From assembly GCF_002813135.1 (NCBI RefSeq), contig NZ_PHTY01000001.1, positions 1,297,501 through 1,361,500 on the forward strand: 64,000 nucleotides of DNA. The letters are read 5' to 3'. The DNA comes from Ulvibacter sp. MAR_2010_11. Its GTDB lineage: Bacteria; Bacteroidota; Bacteroidia; Flavobacteriales; Flavobacteriaceae. This document shows, piece after piece, positions 50,680-58,936 of the stretch. A program made the position numbers and the translations under genes. The notes under the pieces were generated by a model, which was given only the letters and a program-made list of their open reading frames with translations, was not told where the DNA came from and did not search any database. The first letter of the stretch is position 1, and every line of letters starts with the position of its first letter.

Positions 50680-51144
50680 CTAGTTCTGAAAAGTAAAAGT
50701 AACGGTCAATCCTACCGAAAAATTTTTCGGCAAGGCGTGTACCCCTAATAAAGATCTACTGTGCTCACCTTTCGTGTCGAGTATTTGTTTAAATAGATCG
50801 GAAGCTCCATTAACGATACTTGGTGCCTCATCCCAATTTTCGGCACTTCGATAGTATGCAGTTATATGGTTAATTCCTTCTAATCTGTCCATAGTGACAT
50901 ACTCGTTAATCTGCGCCAGCACATTAAGTGCACATAAACGCATGGCTTGGTATCCGTCTTCGGTTGTGAACTCTTGGCCCAACTTCCCTTGATGGGTAAA
51001 AATAGTTTCCTGTATTGGAAATTGAATGGCCACATATCCAATATTTCCCCTGAGTTGCACAGGATTATAATTTCCCCCTGCCATTGGGGGAACCGGTAAT
51101 AGCACGCCTTTATTCTCTGCTGCTTTATATATTGATAGACTCAT
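50680..51144 (-). CDS. RidA/YjgF-like protein
   Basis: This 154-residue protein has the chorismate-mutase-like RidA fold: GNYNPVQLRGNIGYVAIQFP, FTTEDGYQAMRLCALNVLAQINEYV, YYRSAENWDEAPSIVNGASDLFKQIL and SLLGVHALPKNFSVGLTVTF. It is longer than canonical RidA (~128) and lacks the family's GP-Y-x-Q start. The arginine that holds the iminoacid carboxylate in RidA is replaced by the SLLGVHAL segment, so it may not be an imine deaminase. It lies between the thioesterase (16 bases) and the lipoprotein gene. Confidence 0.8.
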   Translation of the reverse strand: MSLSIYKAAENKGVLLPVPPMAGGNYNPVQLRGNIGYVAIQFPIQETIFTHQGKLGQEFTTEDGYQAMRLCALNVLAQINEYVTMDRLEGINHITAYYRSAENWDEAPSIVNGASDLFKQILDTKGEHSRSLLGVHALPKNFSVGLTVTFTFQN

Positions 51145-51160
51145 TTTAGCTTAGCTTCAT

Positions 51161-51646
51161 TTATGTTAAAATTAATTGCTTCTGTTTAGCGATGGAACCT
51201 TCCGCTCCTAAAGTTGTTCTTATTTCAGTTTTGAAAAGATTTGAGGACCCTTTTGCCAACAACCTGCTTCTGTCCCAATTCCATAAATTACATTGGGCAT
51301 TCATAAATTGCTTCCCTTGTTTTATGACAGAGGTTTCTGCAATTACAGTTTCCCCCGATCTGGCAGATGAAAAATAATCGATCGCATTATTAATGGTGGT
51401 GAAAAAATAATCGGTTTCGTCCAGAGAATACATGGTTGCCCCAATGGCATCATCAATAATTCCGGCAGTCACACCCCCGTGGAGACCTCCAACCGGGTTC
51501 AGCCATTCGGGTCGAACGCGATATTGAAATATCAAATTACCCTTTTCTACAGCAAGAAGTGTGGGGTTTAGCCACCGCATAAACGGAGATGGTGATTGGG
51601 AGAACTCCTTCCCAACTAACGACTTAAGTACTTTTAAATGGCTCAT
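51161..51646 (-). CDS. PaaI-type hotdog thioesterase
   Basis: I chose the ATG at 51646 (MSHLKVLKSLVGKEF); the longer frame would start inside the TetR operator. The hotdog domain has WLNPVGGLHGGVTAGIIDDAIG, the PaaI/HGG-x-x-AxxD signature, and FFTTINNAIDYF. It is predicted to hydrolyse acyl-CoA thioesters in the cytoplasm. The palindromic operator at 51715-51734 sits 69 bases upstream, so the gene is likely repressed by the TetR protein encoded next to it. Confidence 0.88.
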   Translation of the reverse strand: MSHLKVLKSLVGKEFSQSPSPFMRWLNPTLLAVEKGNLIFQYRVRPEWLNPVGGLHGGVTAGIIDDAIGATMYSLDETDYFFTTINNAIDYFSSARSGETVIAETSVIKQGKQFMNAQCNLWNWDRSRLLAKGSSNLFKTEIRTTLGAEGSIAKQKQLILT

Positions 51647-51714
51647 TTTATAAAAATTAAAATTTATGGTAAACACAATTATTTCTGAATTATTGCACGT
51701 CAAAATATCACATT

Positions 51715-51734
51715 TATATACCAAACGGTATATA
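51715..51734. promoter_or_regulatory. TetR operator before the thioesterase gene
   Basis: A perfect inverted repeat TATATACC-AAAC-GGTATATA has 8-bp arms. It shares the core ATACC-N4-GGTAT with the site in front of tetR (52379-52392). Confidence 0.7.
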
Positions 51735-51748
51735 ATGATTGAAAAAAA

Positions 51749-52345
51749 TTACACCAACATCTCATTTTGGATTATAAATTCCACTCTGTCTAAAGCAATA
51801 TTTAAATAGTCCTTATTGTCTAGCGTTTGTGAAAGCAATATCCCTCCTTCAATAAGCATTATAATGGTAGCGGCAAATTTTTCTGATTCGATTTCCGGAC
51901 GAAACCTCTTCTCGGTGATACCCAAAAAGATAATACTTTCAAGCATTTTTGAAAACTCATTAAAGGACTTACGTACATAGGGGATTAATTTAGGGAAGGT
52001 GTCATCCACTTCGACAGCTGCGTTCAACAAGGGACAACCCCCATGTTGCATAAGTTCTCGCCAATTATTTCTGTAATAATCCAGTATCGCGGTCAATTTT
52101 TCATCGGCTCCGCCGGTACATTGTTCAGATACTTGAAGAAGTCGCGCACCTATTTTTTTTGCATTAAATTTATATGCCGCCTGCGCTAGATCATCTTTAT
52201 TTTCGAAGTTTCCATAGATACTCCCCTTGGTAAGACCGGTGATATCGGTAATTTCGCTCAATGAAGTCCCCAAATACCCCTTTTTGTTAAAATGAACAGA
52301 AGACTTTTCAATAATAAATTGTTTCGTTTTTTCGGCCTTGGACAT
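51749..52345 (-). CDS. TetR/AcrR family repressor
   Basis: The N-terminal HTH (~10-55) reads KGYLGTSLSEITDITGLTKGSIYGNFENKDDL, the classical TetR pattern with the recognition helix in TKGSIYGNFENK. The C-terminal ~140 residues are the all-helical ligand domain, with FVRKSFNEFSKMLESIIFLGI. It is 198 residues long. Inverted repeats with the same core flank its own promoter and the gene downstream, so it most likely represses both. The ligand is unknown; the neighbouring thioesterase suggests an acyl compound. Confidence 0.93.
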   Translation of the reverse strand: MSKAEKTKQFIIEKSSVHFNKKGYLGTSLSEITDITGLTKGSIYGNFENKDDLAQAAYKFNAKKIGARLLQVSEQCTGGADEKLTAILDYYRNNWRELMQHGGCPLLNAAVEVDDTFPKLIPYVRKSFNEFSKMLESIIFLGITEKRFRPEIESEKFAATIIMLIEGGILLSQTLDNKDYLNIALDRVEFIIQNEMLV

Positions 52346-52365
52346 TCTATAAAATTAAATTCAGG

Positions 52366-52392
52366 CAAATATACAAAAATACCGATTGGTAT
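52366..52392 (-). promoter_or_regulatory. tetR promoter with overlapping operator
   Basis: On the minus strand two TAnnTTTG boxes lie in tandem, TATTTTTG (52374-52381) and TATATTTG (52366-52373). The operator ATACC-GATT-GGTAT (52379-52392) overlaps the first by three bases. Binding there would block initiation, so autorepression is expected. Confidence 0.65.
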
Positions 52393-52443
52393 AAAAAATT
52401 TAACTTATTTTTTGCATTACTTCCTATAGGGTCAGACAGTTGC

Positions 52444-52893
52444 CTATGCATCGGGAATTTCGGGCTCAACCAATTTCTTTAGTTTTTCCAGAGATTCCTG
52501 CCATCCCAGATAGCACATTTCAACCGGAATTGCATCAGGTATTCCTTCCTGCAAAATATGTAACTCTGTACCGCAAGAAACTTTGTTGAATCGCACTGTT
52601 GTTATCATCTCTCCGGGTAAGTTAGGATCGTCAAACCGATCTGTATTTCTTATCAGTTCGTTGGGTTTTATATCCAGATATTCCCCTCCAAAGGAATGAG
52701 AATTGCCTGTAGAGAAATTGACAAAGGACATTTTGTAGTTTCCTCCTACACGAAAATCCATTTGATGCACCTTACATACAAAACCGTATGGGGGAATCCA
52801 GGCTGCATGAGCATCTGCGTTAGAAAAAGCCCGAAAAACTTTCTCAGGCGAAGTGGCCAGCACTCTGTGTAGTGTTACTGTGTTTTTAGACAT
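52444..52893 (-). CDS. SRPBCC / AHSA1-type lipid-binding-fold protein
   Basis: This 149-residue protein of the Bet v1-like fold opens TVTLHRVLATSPEKVFRAFSNADAHAAWIPPYGF and continues VGGNYKMSFVNFSTGN, with C-terminal GWQESLEKLKKLVEPE, as in the activator-of-Hsp90 homology group. Many such genes are paired with an ArsR-type regulator; here none is adjacent, but the promoter carries a dyad (52960-52976). The ligand is unknown. Confidence 0.88.
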   Translation of the reverse strand: MSKNTVTLHRVLATSPEKVFRAFSNADAHAAWIPPYGFVCKVHQMDFRVGGNYKMSFVNFSTGNSHSFGGEYLDIKPNELIRNTDRFDDPNLPGEMITTVRFNKVSCGTELHILQEGIPDAIPVEMCYLGWQESLEKLKKLVEPEIPDA

Positions 52894-52949
52894 GACGCTT
52901 TTATTTTAATTGACTACTAATTATAGGTTTTAAAACATAAATCCTATTT

Positions 52950-52976
52950 CAAAGATAATAAGTACAATTAGTACTT
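52950..52976 (-). promoter_or_regulatory. Promoter and dyad of the SRPBCC gene
   Basis: On the minus strand TATCTTTG (52950-52957) is a consensus -7 box, 57 bases before the start codon. Immediately upstream lies the inverted repeat AAGTAC-AATTA-GTACTT (52960-52976), placed where a repressor would block polymerase. Confidence 0.5.
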
Positions 52977-53101
52977 AAAGGGGGGAATAATGGCAAAGTT
53001 AGGGTGTGATCGCGACAAATACATAAGGCTAAATCTTGAAGAGGTTTACCGAATAATGATTCTTCTAAAAGAACAGTCGCTTTTTAAGAAGAGTGCGGCT
53101 T

Positions 53102-53803
53102 TTATTTTTTTATAAATTTCTGAACCGATATCCCTTCCGAAGTGTGGATTTCTAAAAAGTACAAGCCTTCAGAAAGCCCCGAAACATCAATCGAATTTGT
53201 GTTTTGGGAAATTTCAATCACTTTTTGTCCCGAAATTGTATACACCGAAAGTTTTTCAGCAAGATTGCTTTCAGAAAATATAAATAGTTTGTCTGCCACC
53301 GGATTGGGATAGGCGGTAAAGTTTAGTGTTGCAACTTCTGAAACTGCGAGCGGGACATTCTTAAATTCGGCGAAATCGAGAAATTGATTTTGAATTACCA
53401 AAACGGTATTTCCATCATTATCGGTATAAAAAGCATAATGATACATACTTCCTTCCTGAAAGAAATATAGATACATTGAATCTTCATAATCGGTCCCAAC
53501 CGGGTCTGCACAAAAATTAGACGAGGTCGTAAAAACATCAAATTCATACAAACTTTCCTGAGGGTCGTACACCAAATTAGCTGTAAACAGGTTGCAACCG
53601 CCATCTCCATCACTATTTTCGGCATTCGCAGTATCTATAAAGCGAATAAAAGGAGCTATTTGAGGATTGGTTTCGGGTACCGGGAAATAACCGCCGCCGC
53701 TCAGTTGATAGCCCTGTAGATACCAGGTTCCAAAAAGATCGGGATTTTGAGCAGTACCCAAGTGGCTTAAGAGAATGACAAAAATTAGAAGAGGGTACTT
53801 CAT
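53102..53803 (-). CDS. Secreted T9SS type A sorting-domain protein
   Basis: I chose the start at 53803 (MKYPLLIFVILLSHLGTAQ, a signal peptide); 22 more codons are open upstream. The middle (~20-150) is a small beta domain with GTWYLQGYQLSG and GGCNLFTANLVYD, like META/lipocalin-type secreted domains. The C-terminal ~75 residues are a Por sorting domain (FTAYPNPVADKLFIF, GQKVIEIS, SEGLYFLEI, VQKFIKK). It should be exported by the type IX system. It is divergent from the HupE gene. Confidence 0.85.
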   Translation of the reverse strand: MKYPLLIFVILLSHLGTAQNPDLFGTWYLQGYQLSGGGYFPVPETNPQIAPFIRFIDTANAENSDGDGGCNLFTANLVYDPQESLYEFDVFTTSSNFCADPVGTDYEDSMYLYFFQEGSMYHYAFYTDNDGNTVLVIQNQFLDFAEFKNVPLAVSEVATLNFTAYPNPVADKLFIFSESNLAEKLSVYTISGQKVIEISQNTNSIDVSGLSEGLYFLEIHTSEGISVQKFIKK

Positions 53804-53856
53804 GGATTGTAAATCATAGATTTCGTATAAATATATATTTTTCCTACACATTTTAC

Positions 53857-53864
53857 TATATTTG
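53857..53864 (+). promoter_or_regulatory. -7 box of the HupE/UreJ gene
   Basis: TATATTTG fits TAnnTTTG and lies 24 bases before the ATG at 53889, giving a leader of about 18 bases. Confidence 0.5.
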
Positions 53865-53888
53865 AGCAACCTAACATCGCCAACTATA

Positions 53889-54467
53889 ATGTCCGACTTC
53901 TGGTTATACTTTAAACTAGGCTTAGAACACGTTCTTGACTGGAAAGCCTACGACCACATACTTTTTTTAATTGTGCTATGCGCTGCCTATACATTTAGTT
54001 CGTGGAAACGTCTGTTATTACTAGTCACCTTATTCACGGTAGGACATACCATTTCCCTACTGCTGGCAAATTACAATGTGGTGAGTGTTTCTACTCGATG
54101 GATTGAGTTTTTAATTCCCATAACTATTTTATTAGCCGCCATATTTAATTTATTTACCGCCGGCAAGGAAAAGCGACACGAAAAACTGGGACTTTTTTAC
54201 ATTATCACGGTTTTTTTCGGATTGATACACGGCTTCGGATTTGCAACCTATTACAAAATGATAAGTGGAGGGAATGAGATACTACCGCTACTGGAATTTG
54301 CCTTGGGAGTAGAAGCAGCCCAAATTATTGTGGTTTTACTTGTTTTAATTCTGGCATTTATCTTTCAAATGTTGTTCCGTTTTAATAAACGCGATTGGGT
54401 GCTGGTAATCTCTTCTATCGTAATTGGAATGGTCATTCCCATGCTAATCTCCAACTGGATTTTTTAA
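53889..54467 (+). CDS. HupE/UreJ family membrane protein
   Basis: I chose the ATG at 53889 (MSDFWLYFKLGLEHVLDW), nine codons after the TTG of the longest frame. This 192-residue protein has six membrane helices. GLEHVLDWKAYDHILFLIVL holds the His and Asp of the HupE N-terminal signature, VGHTISLLLA the second, and FGLIHGFGFATYY the third. Proteins of this family are linked to nickel or other metal uptake, with histidines inside the membrane. No hydrogenase or urease genes are nearby, so the metal is open. Confidence 0.9.
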   Translation: MSDFWLYFKLGLEHVLDWKAYDHILFLIVLCAAYTFSSWKRLLLLVTLFTVGHTISLLLANYNVVSVSTRWIEFLIPITILLAAIFNLFTAGKEKRHEKLGLFYIITVFFGLIHGFGFATYYKMISGGNEILPLLEFALGVEAAQIIVVLLVLILAFIFQMLFRFNKRDWVLVISSIVIGMVIPMLISNWIF

Positions 54468-54505
54468 AATTGTTAAACTTTTGTAAACATTTAACACCCA
54501 CATTT

Positions 54506-54536
54506 TTTGTTGGGGTGTAACTTCCCCTTAATTTCG
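54506..54536 (+). promoter_or_regulatory. Candidate promoter of the dCMP deaminase gene
   Basis: TTTG (54506-54509) and TAATTTCG (54529-54536, one mismatch to TAnnTTTG) are 19 bases apart, 16 bases before the ATG. Confidence 0.4.
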
Positions 54537-54552
54537 CTACTTATTTAATTGT

Positions 54553-54981
54553 ATGAGTCCGAAGAAACAACACAAGTACGACGTGGCCTATTTGCGTATG
54601 GCGCAAGAGTGGAGCAAGCTTTCTTATTGTAAACGCAGACAAGTTGGCGCGCTTATTGTGAAAGATAAAATGATAATCAGCGACGGATACAACGGAACGC
54701 CCACCGGTTTCGAAAATTTTTGCGAAGACGAAGCAGGGTATACCAAATGGTATGTATTACATGCCGAAGCCAATGCAATCTCTAAAGTAGCTTCATCTAC
54801 GCAATCGTGTAAGGGAGCAACCTTGTACATTACATTGTCACCGTGTAAGGAGTGTAGCAAGCTAATACATCAGGCCGGAATTACACGCCTGGTTTATTTA
54901 AACGAATATAAAGACAACTCGGGAGTGAAATTTTTGGAAAAAGCCGGCGTTAACATTAGTCATATAGAAGTTTTAGAATAG
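54553..54981 (+). CDS. Deoxycytidylate deaminase (ComEB-like)
   Basis: This 142-residue zinc deaminase has VLHAEANAI (His zinc ligand and Glu general acid) and PCKECSKLI (two cysteine ligands), and YNGTPTGFENFCED is the dCMP-type substrate loop. It converts dCMP to dUMP, supplying thymidylate synthesis. It is followed 5 bases later by the S41 peptidase gene, with which it is co-transcribed, an order that recurs in this family without a known functional link. Confidence 0.95.
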   Translation: MSPKKQHKYDVAYLRMAQEWSKLSYCKRRQVGALIVKDKMIISDGYNGTPTGFENFCEDEAGYTKWYVLHAEANAISKVASSTQSCKGATLYITLSPCKECSKLIHQAGITRLVYLNEYKDNSGVKFLEKAGVNISHIEVLE

Positions 54982-54986
54982 TTATT

Positions 54987-56585
54987 ATGAAATTCGATAA
55001 AAATTACATTCCATTATTCGTGGGGGCAGCAATTGCGGTCGGTATTTTTATTGGATCAAAGCTCAACTTTAACGACAATACCGAAAAGATCTTCGCCACC
55101 AATTCGAAAAAAGACAAACTCAACCGTCTTATCGATTATATAGATTACGAATATGTTGACCGGGTAAATACCGACAGTATTGTGGATGTCACCGTAAATG
55201 GAATCCTTGAAAACCTGGATCCGCATTCGGTGTATATCCCAAAAGCCGATTACGAACACAATGCCGAGGACATGCGCGGGAATTTTGTGGGGATTGGCAT
55301 TAGCTTTTATACCTATAAAGACTCTATTGCGGTTATTCGCGCTATCGAAGGTGGACCGGCAGCAAAAGTTGGGATAAAAGGCGGAGATCGCATTTTATAT
55401 GCCGACGGAAAGAAACTTTTCGGAGAAAATATACTTCGAGACAGTATTACAGCCTTTTTAAAAGGAGAAAAAAACACCAAAGTCGATCTTAAAGTATATA
55501 GAGAAGGGGAAAAGAAGCTGCTCAATTTTAGAGTGAAGCGGAAGGAAGTTCCTTTGGTAAGTGTAGATGCATCTTATAAACTTACCGATGATATTGGCTA
55601 TATTAAGGTGAATCGGTTTTCTGAAACTACCTATAACGAATTTAAAGAAGCGCTGGAAGAATTAGCAGATCAAGGGATTTCGAAATTGGTGTTAGACCTT
55701 CGGAATAATCCGGGAGGCTATATTTCTACTGCCGAAAGAATTATCGATGAGTTTTTAGAAGACGATAAACTAATTCTAATTACCCGAAATAAAAGCGGGG
55801 AAGAAAATAAAACCTACGCTACACGGCGCGGTGATTTCGAAGACGGAAAACTCTACGTGTTAATCAATGAAAATTCTGCTTCAGCCAGTGAAATTGTAGC
55901 GGGAGCTTTACAAGACAACGACAAAGGAATCATTATTGGCAGACGTTCTTTTGGCAAGGGACTCGTGCAACGTGAAATGTCCTTGGGTGATGGAAGCGCA
56001 GTGCGATTAACTATAGCCCGTTATTATACACCAAGCGGAAGATCTATTCAGAAACCCTACGGAAATGGAAACGAAGCCTATTACCAGGATTACGAAAAAC
56101 GCTATAGAAATGGCGAATTAATTAGTCAGGACAGCATCAAAGTGGCCGATTCCCTGCGTTTTGTGACTCCCAAAGGGAAGGTGGTTTATGGTGGTGGAGG
56201 TATTATCCCCGATATATTTGTTCCTAAAGACACCAGCATTGAAAATGAAACCCTTCAGTATTTATCCAGAAGCGGTTTTATGAGCTATTTTATATTTGAA
56301 TACCTCGAAAAAAACAGAGCTGTTTTTAAAGGGATGACTTTTAAGAAATTTGCTGAAAACTATTCGATAGATAAAAGTCTTTCCGATGAATTTATTCAAT
56401 ATTCCCGATTTAGTGAAGCTCAAATAGACATGACTAATTATGCGAATGATCTTAATAAGGCGCTCAAGGCGAATATCGCACAACAATTATTCGGGAACAA
56501 CGCTTACGAGTATATTTTAAATGAAGGAGATCCTATGCTTTCGAAAGTACTCGAATTGGAACAAAGAGAAAAAACCAAAAAGTAA
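54987..56585 (+). CDS. S41 family C-terminal processing peptidase
   Basis: A signal/anchor (residues ~7-24) is followed by an N-terminal helical region, a PDZ domain (~85-170, VGIGISFYTYKDSIAVIRAIEGGPAAKVGIKGGDRILYADG) and the tail-specific protease core. The core has VLDLRNNPGGYI, the nucleophile Ser in NENSASASEIVAGAL and the catalytic Lys in GRRSFGKGLVQ. The C-terminal ~130 residues form the helical extension common in Bacteroidota. It cleaves hydrophobic C-termini of periplasmic proteins. It shares a transcript with the dCMP deaminase gene. Confidence 0.95.
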   Translation: MKFDKNYIPLFVGAAIAVGIFIGSKLNFNDNTEKIFATNSKKDKLNRLIDYIDYEYVDRVNTDSIVDVTVNGILENLDPHSVYIPKADYEHNAEDMRGNFVGIGISFYTYKDSIAVIRAIEGGPAAKVGIKGGDRILYADGKKLFGENILRDSITAFLKGEKNTKVDLKVYREGEKKLLNFRVKRKEVPLVSVDASYKLTDDIGYIKVNRFSETTYNEFKEALEELADQGISKLVLDLRNNPGGYISTAERIIDEFLEDDKLILITRNKSGEENKTYATRRGDFEDGKLYVLINENSASASEIVAGALQDNDKGIIIGRRSFGKGLVQREMSLGDGSAVRLTIARYYTPSGRSIQKPYGNGNEAYYQDYEKRYRNGELISQDSIKVADSLRFVTPKGKVVYGGGGIIPDIFVPKDTSIENETLQYLSRSGFMSYFIFEYLEKNRAVFKGMTFKKFAENYSIDKSLSDEFIQYSRFSEAQIDMTNYANDLNKALKANIAQQLFGNNAYEYILNEGDPMLSKVLELEQREKTKK

Positions 56586-56596
56586 GCTATCTTAAA

Positions 56597-56794
56597 TTAT
56601 TGTTTTTTCTTTTCGGCTATACGGTGTGACACACGTAATATTAATAGCAAAAGAATAACACAAACAGCGGCGAGAATACAAATCACGGCCGTACCGCTAT
56701 CTTCTTCAAAAAGGTGTTCAAAGTCCAGCTTCGTAGCGTTAAAAATAATAAGTCCGGCGGCTAAGGCTATAAGGATATACTGAAATATTTTCAT
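56597..56794 (-). CDS. Small two-helix membrane protein
   Basis: This 65-residue protein has two membrane helices (~5-20 and ~35-54) separated by an acidic loop (KLDFEHLFEEDSG), and a basic C-terminus (HRIAEKKKQ). The pattern recurs in Flavobacteriia next to marC; the function is unknown. It lies 6 bases after the marC-family gene on the same strand and converges with the S41 gene. Confidence 0.75.
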   Translation of the reverse strand: MKIFQYILIALAAGLIIFNATKLDFEHLFEEDSGTAVICILAAVCVILLLLILRVSHRIAEKKKQ

Positions 56795-56800
56795 AAGTTT

Positions 56801-57391
56801 TTAATTAAATAACTCCTGAATATTCGACGTGAATAATTTTACGGCAATCGCCAGCAAAATTACCCCGAATATTTTTTTAATGACGGCGATTCCGTTGATT
56901 CCCAGAAAACGCTGAATTCGCGCTGATGTTTTTAACACAATATAGATAATGATAATATTGACTAAAATCGCGACAATTATATTTTGAATAGAGTATTCGG
57001 CGCGAAGTGACAATAAAGTGGTTAAGCTTCCGGGCCCCGCCAGAAGCGGAAAAGCCAACGGGAAGATAGACGCCAAATCGGGGCTAGTGTGTTCGGAATC
57101 TTTAAAAAGTGTAATGCCCAAAATCATTTCTAAGGCAATAAAAAACAGGATGAGGGCACCGGCAACGGCAAATTCACTCACGTTAATTCCTATTAATTTT
57201 AAAATGCTTTCTCCCAGAAACAAGAAAACAATCATGAGTACTGCAGCAATAATGGCGGCTTTTCCGGAATTGATGCGACCCGATTTTTCACGTAATGAAA
57301 TGATTATGGGAATATTCCCGATAATATCAATCACCGCAAAAAGCACCATTGTGGCTGTCGCTATTTCTTTAAAATTGAGTTGCATGTTCAT
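56801..57391 (-). CDS. MarC family integral membrane protein
   Basis: This 196-residue protein has six helices. It opens with FAVIDIIGNIPIIISLREK, the MarC signature of Asp/Asn/Pro in helix 1, and has FPLAFPLLAGPGSLTTLLSL in helix 4 (AGPG motif). MarC proteins have no proven transport role despite the old multiple-antibiotic-resistance name. It is divergent from the DUF3109 gene, with 115 bases between the starts. Confidence 0.92.
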   Translation of the reverse strand: MNMQLNFKEIATATMVLFAVIDIIGNIPIIISLREKSGRINSGKAAIIAAVLMIVFLFLGESILKLIGINVSEFAVAGALILFFIALEMILGITLFKDSEHTSPDLASIFPLAFPLLAGPGSLTTLLSLRAEYSIQNIIVAILVNIIIIYIVLKTSARIQRFLGINGIAVIKKIFGVILLAIAVKLFTSNIQELFN

Positions 57392-57494
57392 TTAAATTCA
57401 GGATGCAAAATTAGGGATAATCCTTCAGCTTAGTACTACCACTTTCCTTAAAATTAGAGTGTAAAATTCTTCAGAAACAAATCTTAAAACACCC

Positions 57495-57502
57495 TATCTT
57501 TG
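57495..57502 (+). promoter_or_regulatory. -7 box just before the DUF3109 start codon
   Basis: TATCTTTG is a perfect TAnnTTTG and ends 4 bases before the ATG, which predicts a leaderless or nearly leaderless mRNA. Confidence 0.5.
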
Positions 57503-57506
57503 CCGA

Positions 57507-58070
57507 ATGTTTCAGCTTGGTAAGACAATAGTTTCAGAAGAGATCATCGAAAAGGATTTTGTGTGCAATCTTCATGCGTGCAAAGGTGCCTGTTGTGTGG
57601 AAGGAGAAGCAGGAGCACCTGTAACTGTGGAAGAGGTTGAAATTCTCAAAGAAATTTACCCGAAGGTTGCCCCTTTTCTACGCCCCGAAGGTATCGAAGC
57701 GATAAAAGAGCAAGGAACACATACAACCAGTGATCTTGGAGAGTTGGAAACACCTTTGGTACACGGGAAGGAATGCGCCTATGTTACCTTTAAACCGAAT
57801 GGCACTGCCAGTTGCGGTATAGAAGATGCATTCAATGCCGGAGTGGTGTCTTTTAGAAAACCTATTTCATGTCATTTGTACCCGGTACGGGTACAAGAAT
57901 ACAGTGAATTTGCTGCGGTTAATTATCACAAATGGCCCATTTGCAATGATGCATGTACTTTGGGGAAAGAATTGAAAGTTCCTGTCTACAAATTTGTAAA
58001 AGAAGCCTTGATCAGAAAATTTGGAGCACATTGGTATGCTCAATTGGAGAAGGTTGCACAAGATTATTAA
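57507..58070 (+). CDS. DUF3109 cysteine-rich protein
   Basis: This 187-residue protein has many conserved cysteines: CNLHACKGACCVEG (C-x4-C-x3-CC), GKECAYVTF, TASCGIEDAF, ISCHLYPVRV and PICNDACTLGK. The pattern resembles the YkgJ-type zinc/iron-sulfur cluster proteins. No function is established. It is a single-gene transcript with a near-leaderless promoter, divergent from marC. Confidence 0.9.
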   Translation: MFQLGKTIVSEEIIEKDFVCNLHACKGACCVEGEAGAPVTVEEVEILKEIYPKVAPFLRPEGIEAIKEQGTHTTSDLGELETPLVHGKECAYVTFKPNGTASCGIEDAFNAGVVSFRKPISCHLYPVRVQEYSEFAAVNYHKWPICNDACTLGKELKVPVYKFVKEALIRKFGAHWYAQLEKVAQDY

Positions 58071-58090
58071 CGCAGGTACCTTTTTAGGTT

Positions 58091-58121
58091 TTTGTTACAT
58101 ATCTTCTATCATTTGTTACAT
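58091..58121. promoter_or_regulatory. Direct repeats TTTGTTACAT, 21 bp apart
   Basis: Two identical decamers start at 58091 and 58112, exactly 21 bp apart, about two helical turns. They lie 150 bp upstream of the 58272 lipoprotein gene. The spacing resembles LytTR-type direct repeats; a similar pair occurs at 58937 and 58958. Confidence 0.4.
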
Positions 58122-58271
58122 TACTGCAGCTAGAATTTCTCAACTTGTTTTAATTTCATCAAAGAGTTTTCATACAAATATTACCCAAAGGAGTGGTAAT
58201 TAGATTACTGATAATTAGTATCTTAGCCTAGTAAACGAAAACTAATTCCTAACCAATTTTATTCTATAATT

Positions 58272-58871
58272 ATGAAAAAAGTACTAATAGCTGCATTTGT
58301 CTTTGCAGCCTGCCTTTCATGTGAAAATCCTGTCACGAAAAAAATTAAAGAAACCAAAGAAAATGTATCTAACACGACGAAGGCTGTAAAGGAACTCAAT
58401 AAAATGCAGGACGACATTGAAGATCTTCAAAAACAGGAACCTCTTACCAATGAAGAATTAAAGGCCTGGTTGCCCGAAAGTATTGATGGCATGAAAAGAA
58501 CAAGCTATAAGGCAGGTGAGACCTCGTTTGTAAGCATTGCTTCGGTCTCGGCAACCTATGCCAACGAAGATAAATCGCGACAGTTTAAAGTTGAGGTCAT
58601 TGACGGTGCGGGTCAGTTTGGAGCCGCTGCAACTGCGGGAATGCGAATGTTAATGTCTCAGGATTTTGAAGAAGAAGACGAAAATCAAATTCGGAAAACG
58701 GTTAAAAAGAATGGAGTTAAAGCCGTGGAGGAATACCAAAAAAATAACAACCGCAGCTCCATCGAATTTATGCAAGGCAACCGCTTTTATATTAAAGCAA
58801 CCGGAATCAATATGAACATCGATGACACATGGGATGCAATAGACGACCTGAATACGAAAGATTTGGAGTAA
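58272..58871 (+). CDS. Lipoprotein of unknown function
   Basis: A lipoprotein signal (AAFVFAACLSC, lipid Cys17) is followed by a coiled-coil region (~25-55, TKKIKETKENVSNTTKAVKELN) and a globular part with WLPESIDGMKRTSYKAG, VEVIDGAGQFGAAATAGM and RSSIEFMQGNRFYIKATG. The second half resembles the DUF-type beta domain of several small flavobacterial lipoproteins, but I do not recognise a named family. The gene is a single unit closed by a strong terminator and preceded by a direct-repeat pair. Confidence 0.7.
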   Translation: MKKVLIAAFVFAACLSCENPVTKKIKETKENVSNTTKAVKELNKMQDDIEDLQKQEPLTNEELKAWLPESIDGMKRTSYKAGETSFVSIASVSATYANEDKSRQFKVEVIDGAGQFGAAATAGMRMLMSQDFEEEDENQIRKTVKKNGVKAVEEYQKNNNRSSIEFMQGNRFYIKATGINMNIDDTWDAIDDLNTKDLE

Positions 58872-58895
58872 AAAAAGAGAACCTTTTAAGATGTA

Positions 58896-58933
58896 AGACC
58901 GGAAGCAAAATTTTGCTTCCGGTCTTTTTTTTT
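58896..58933 (+). terminator. Terminator of the 58272 gene
   Basis: A perfect 30-bp palindrome (AGACCGGAAGCAAAA / TTTTGCTTCCGGTCT) is followed by T residues, 25 bases past the stop. The rest of the 388-base gap to 59260 holds a direct-repeat pair (58937-58964) and an A/T-rich leader; no gene is visible in it. Confidence 0.93.
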
Positions 58934-58936
58934 GAA

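Noticed and set aside
52990-53115. 41-codon plus-strand ORF beginning ATGGCAAAG after a G-rich stretch
   Set aside because: No recognisable sequence, it runs into the 3' end of the opposite-strand T9SS gene, and nothing supports translation.
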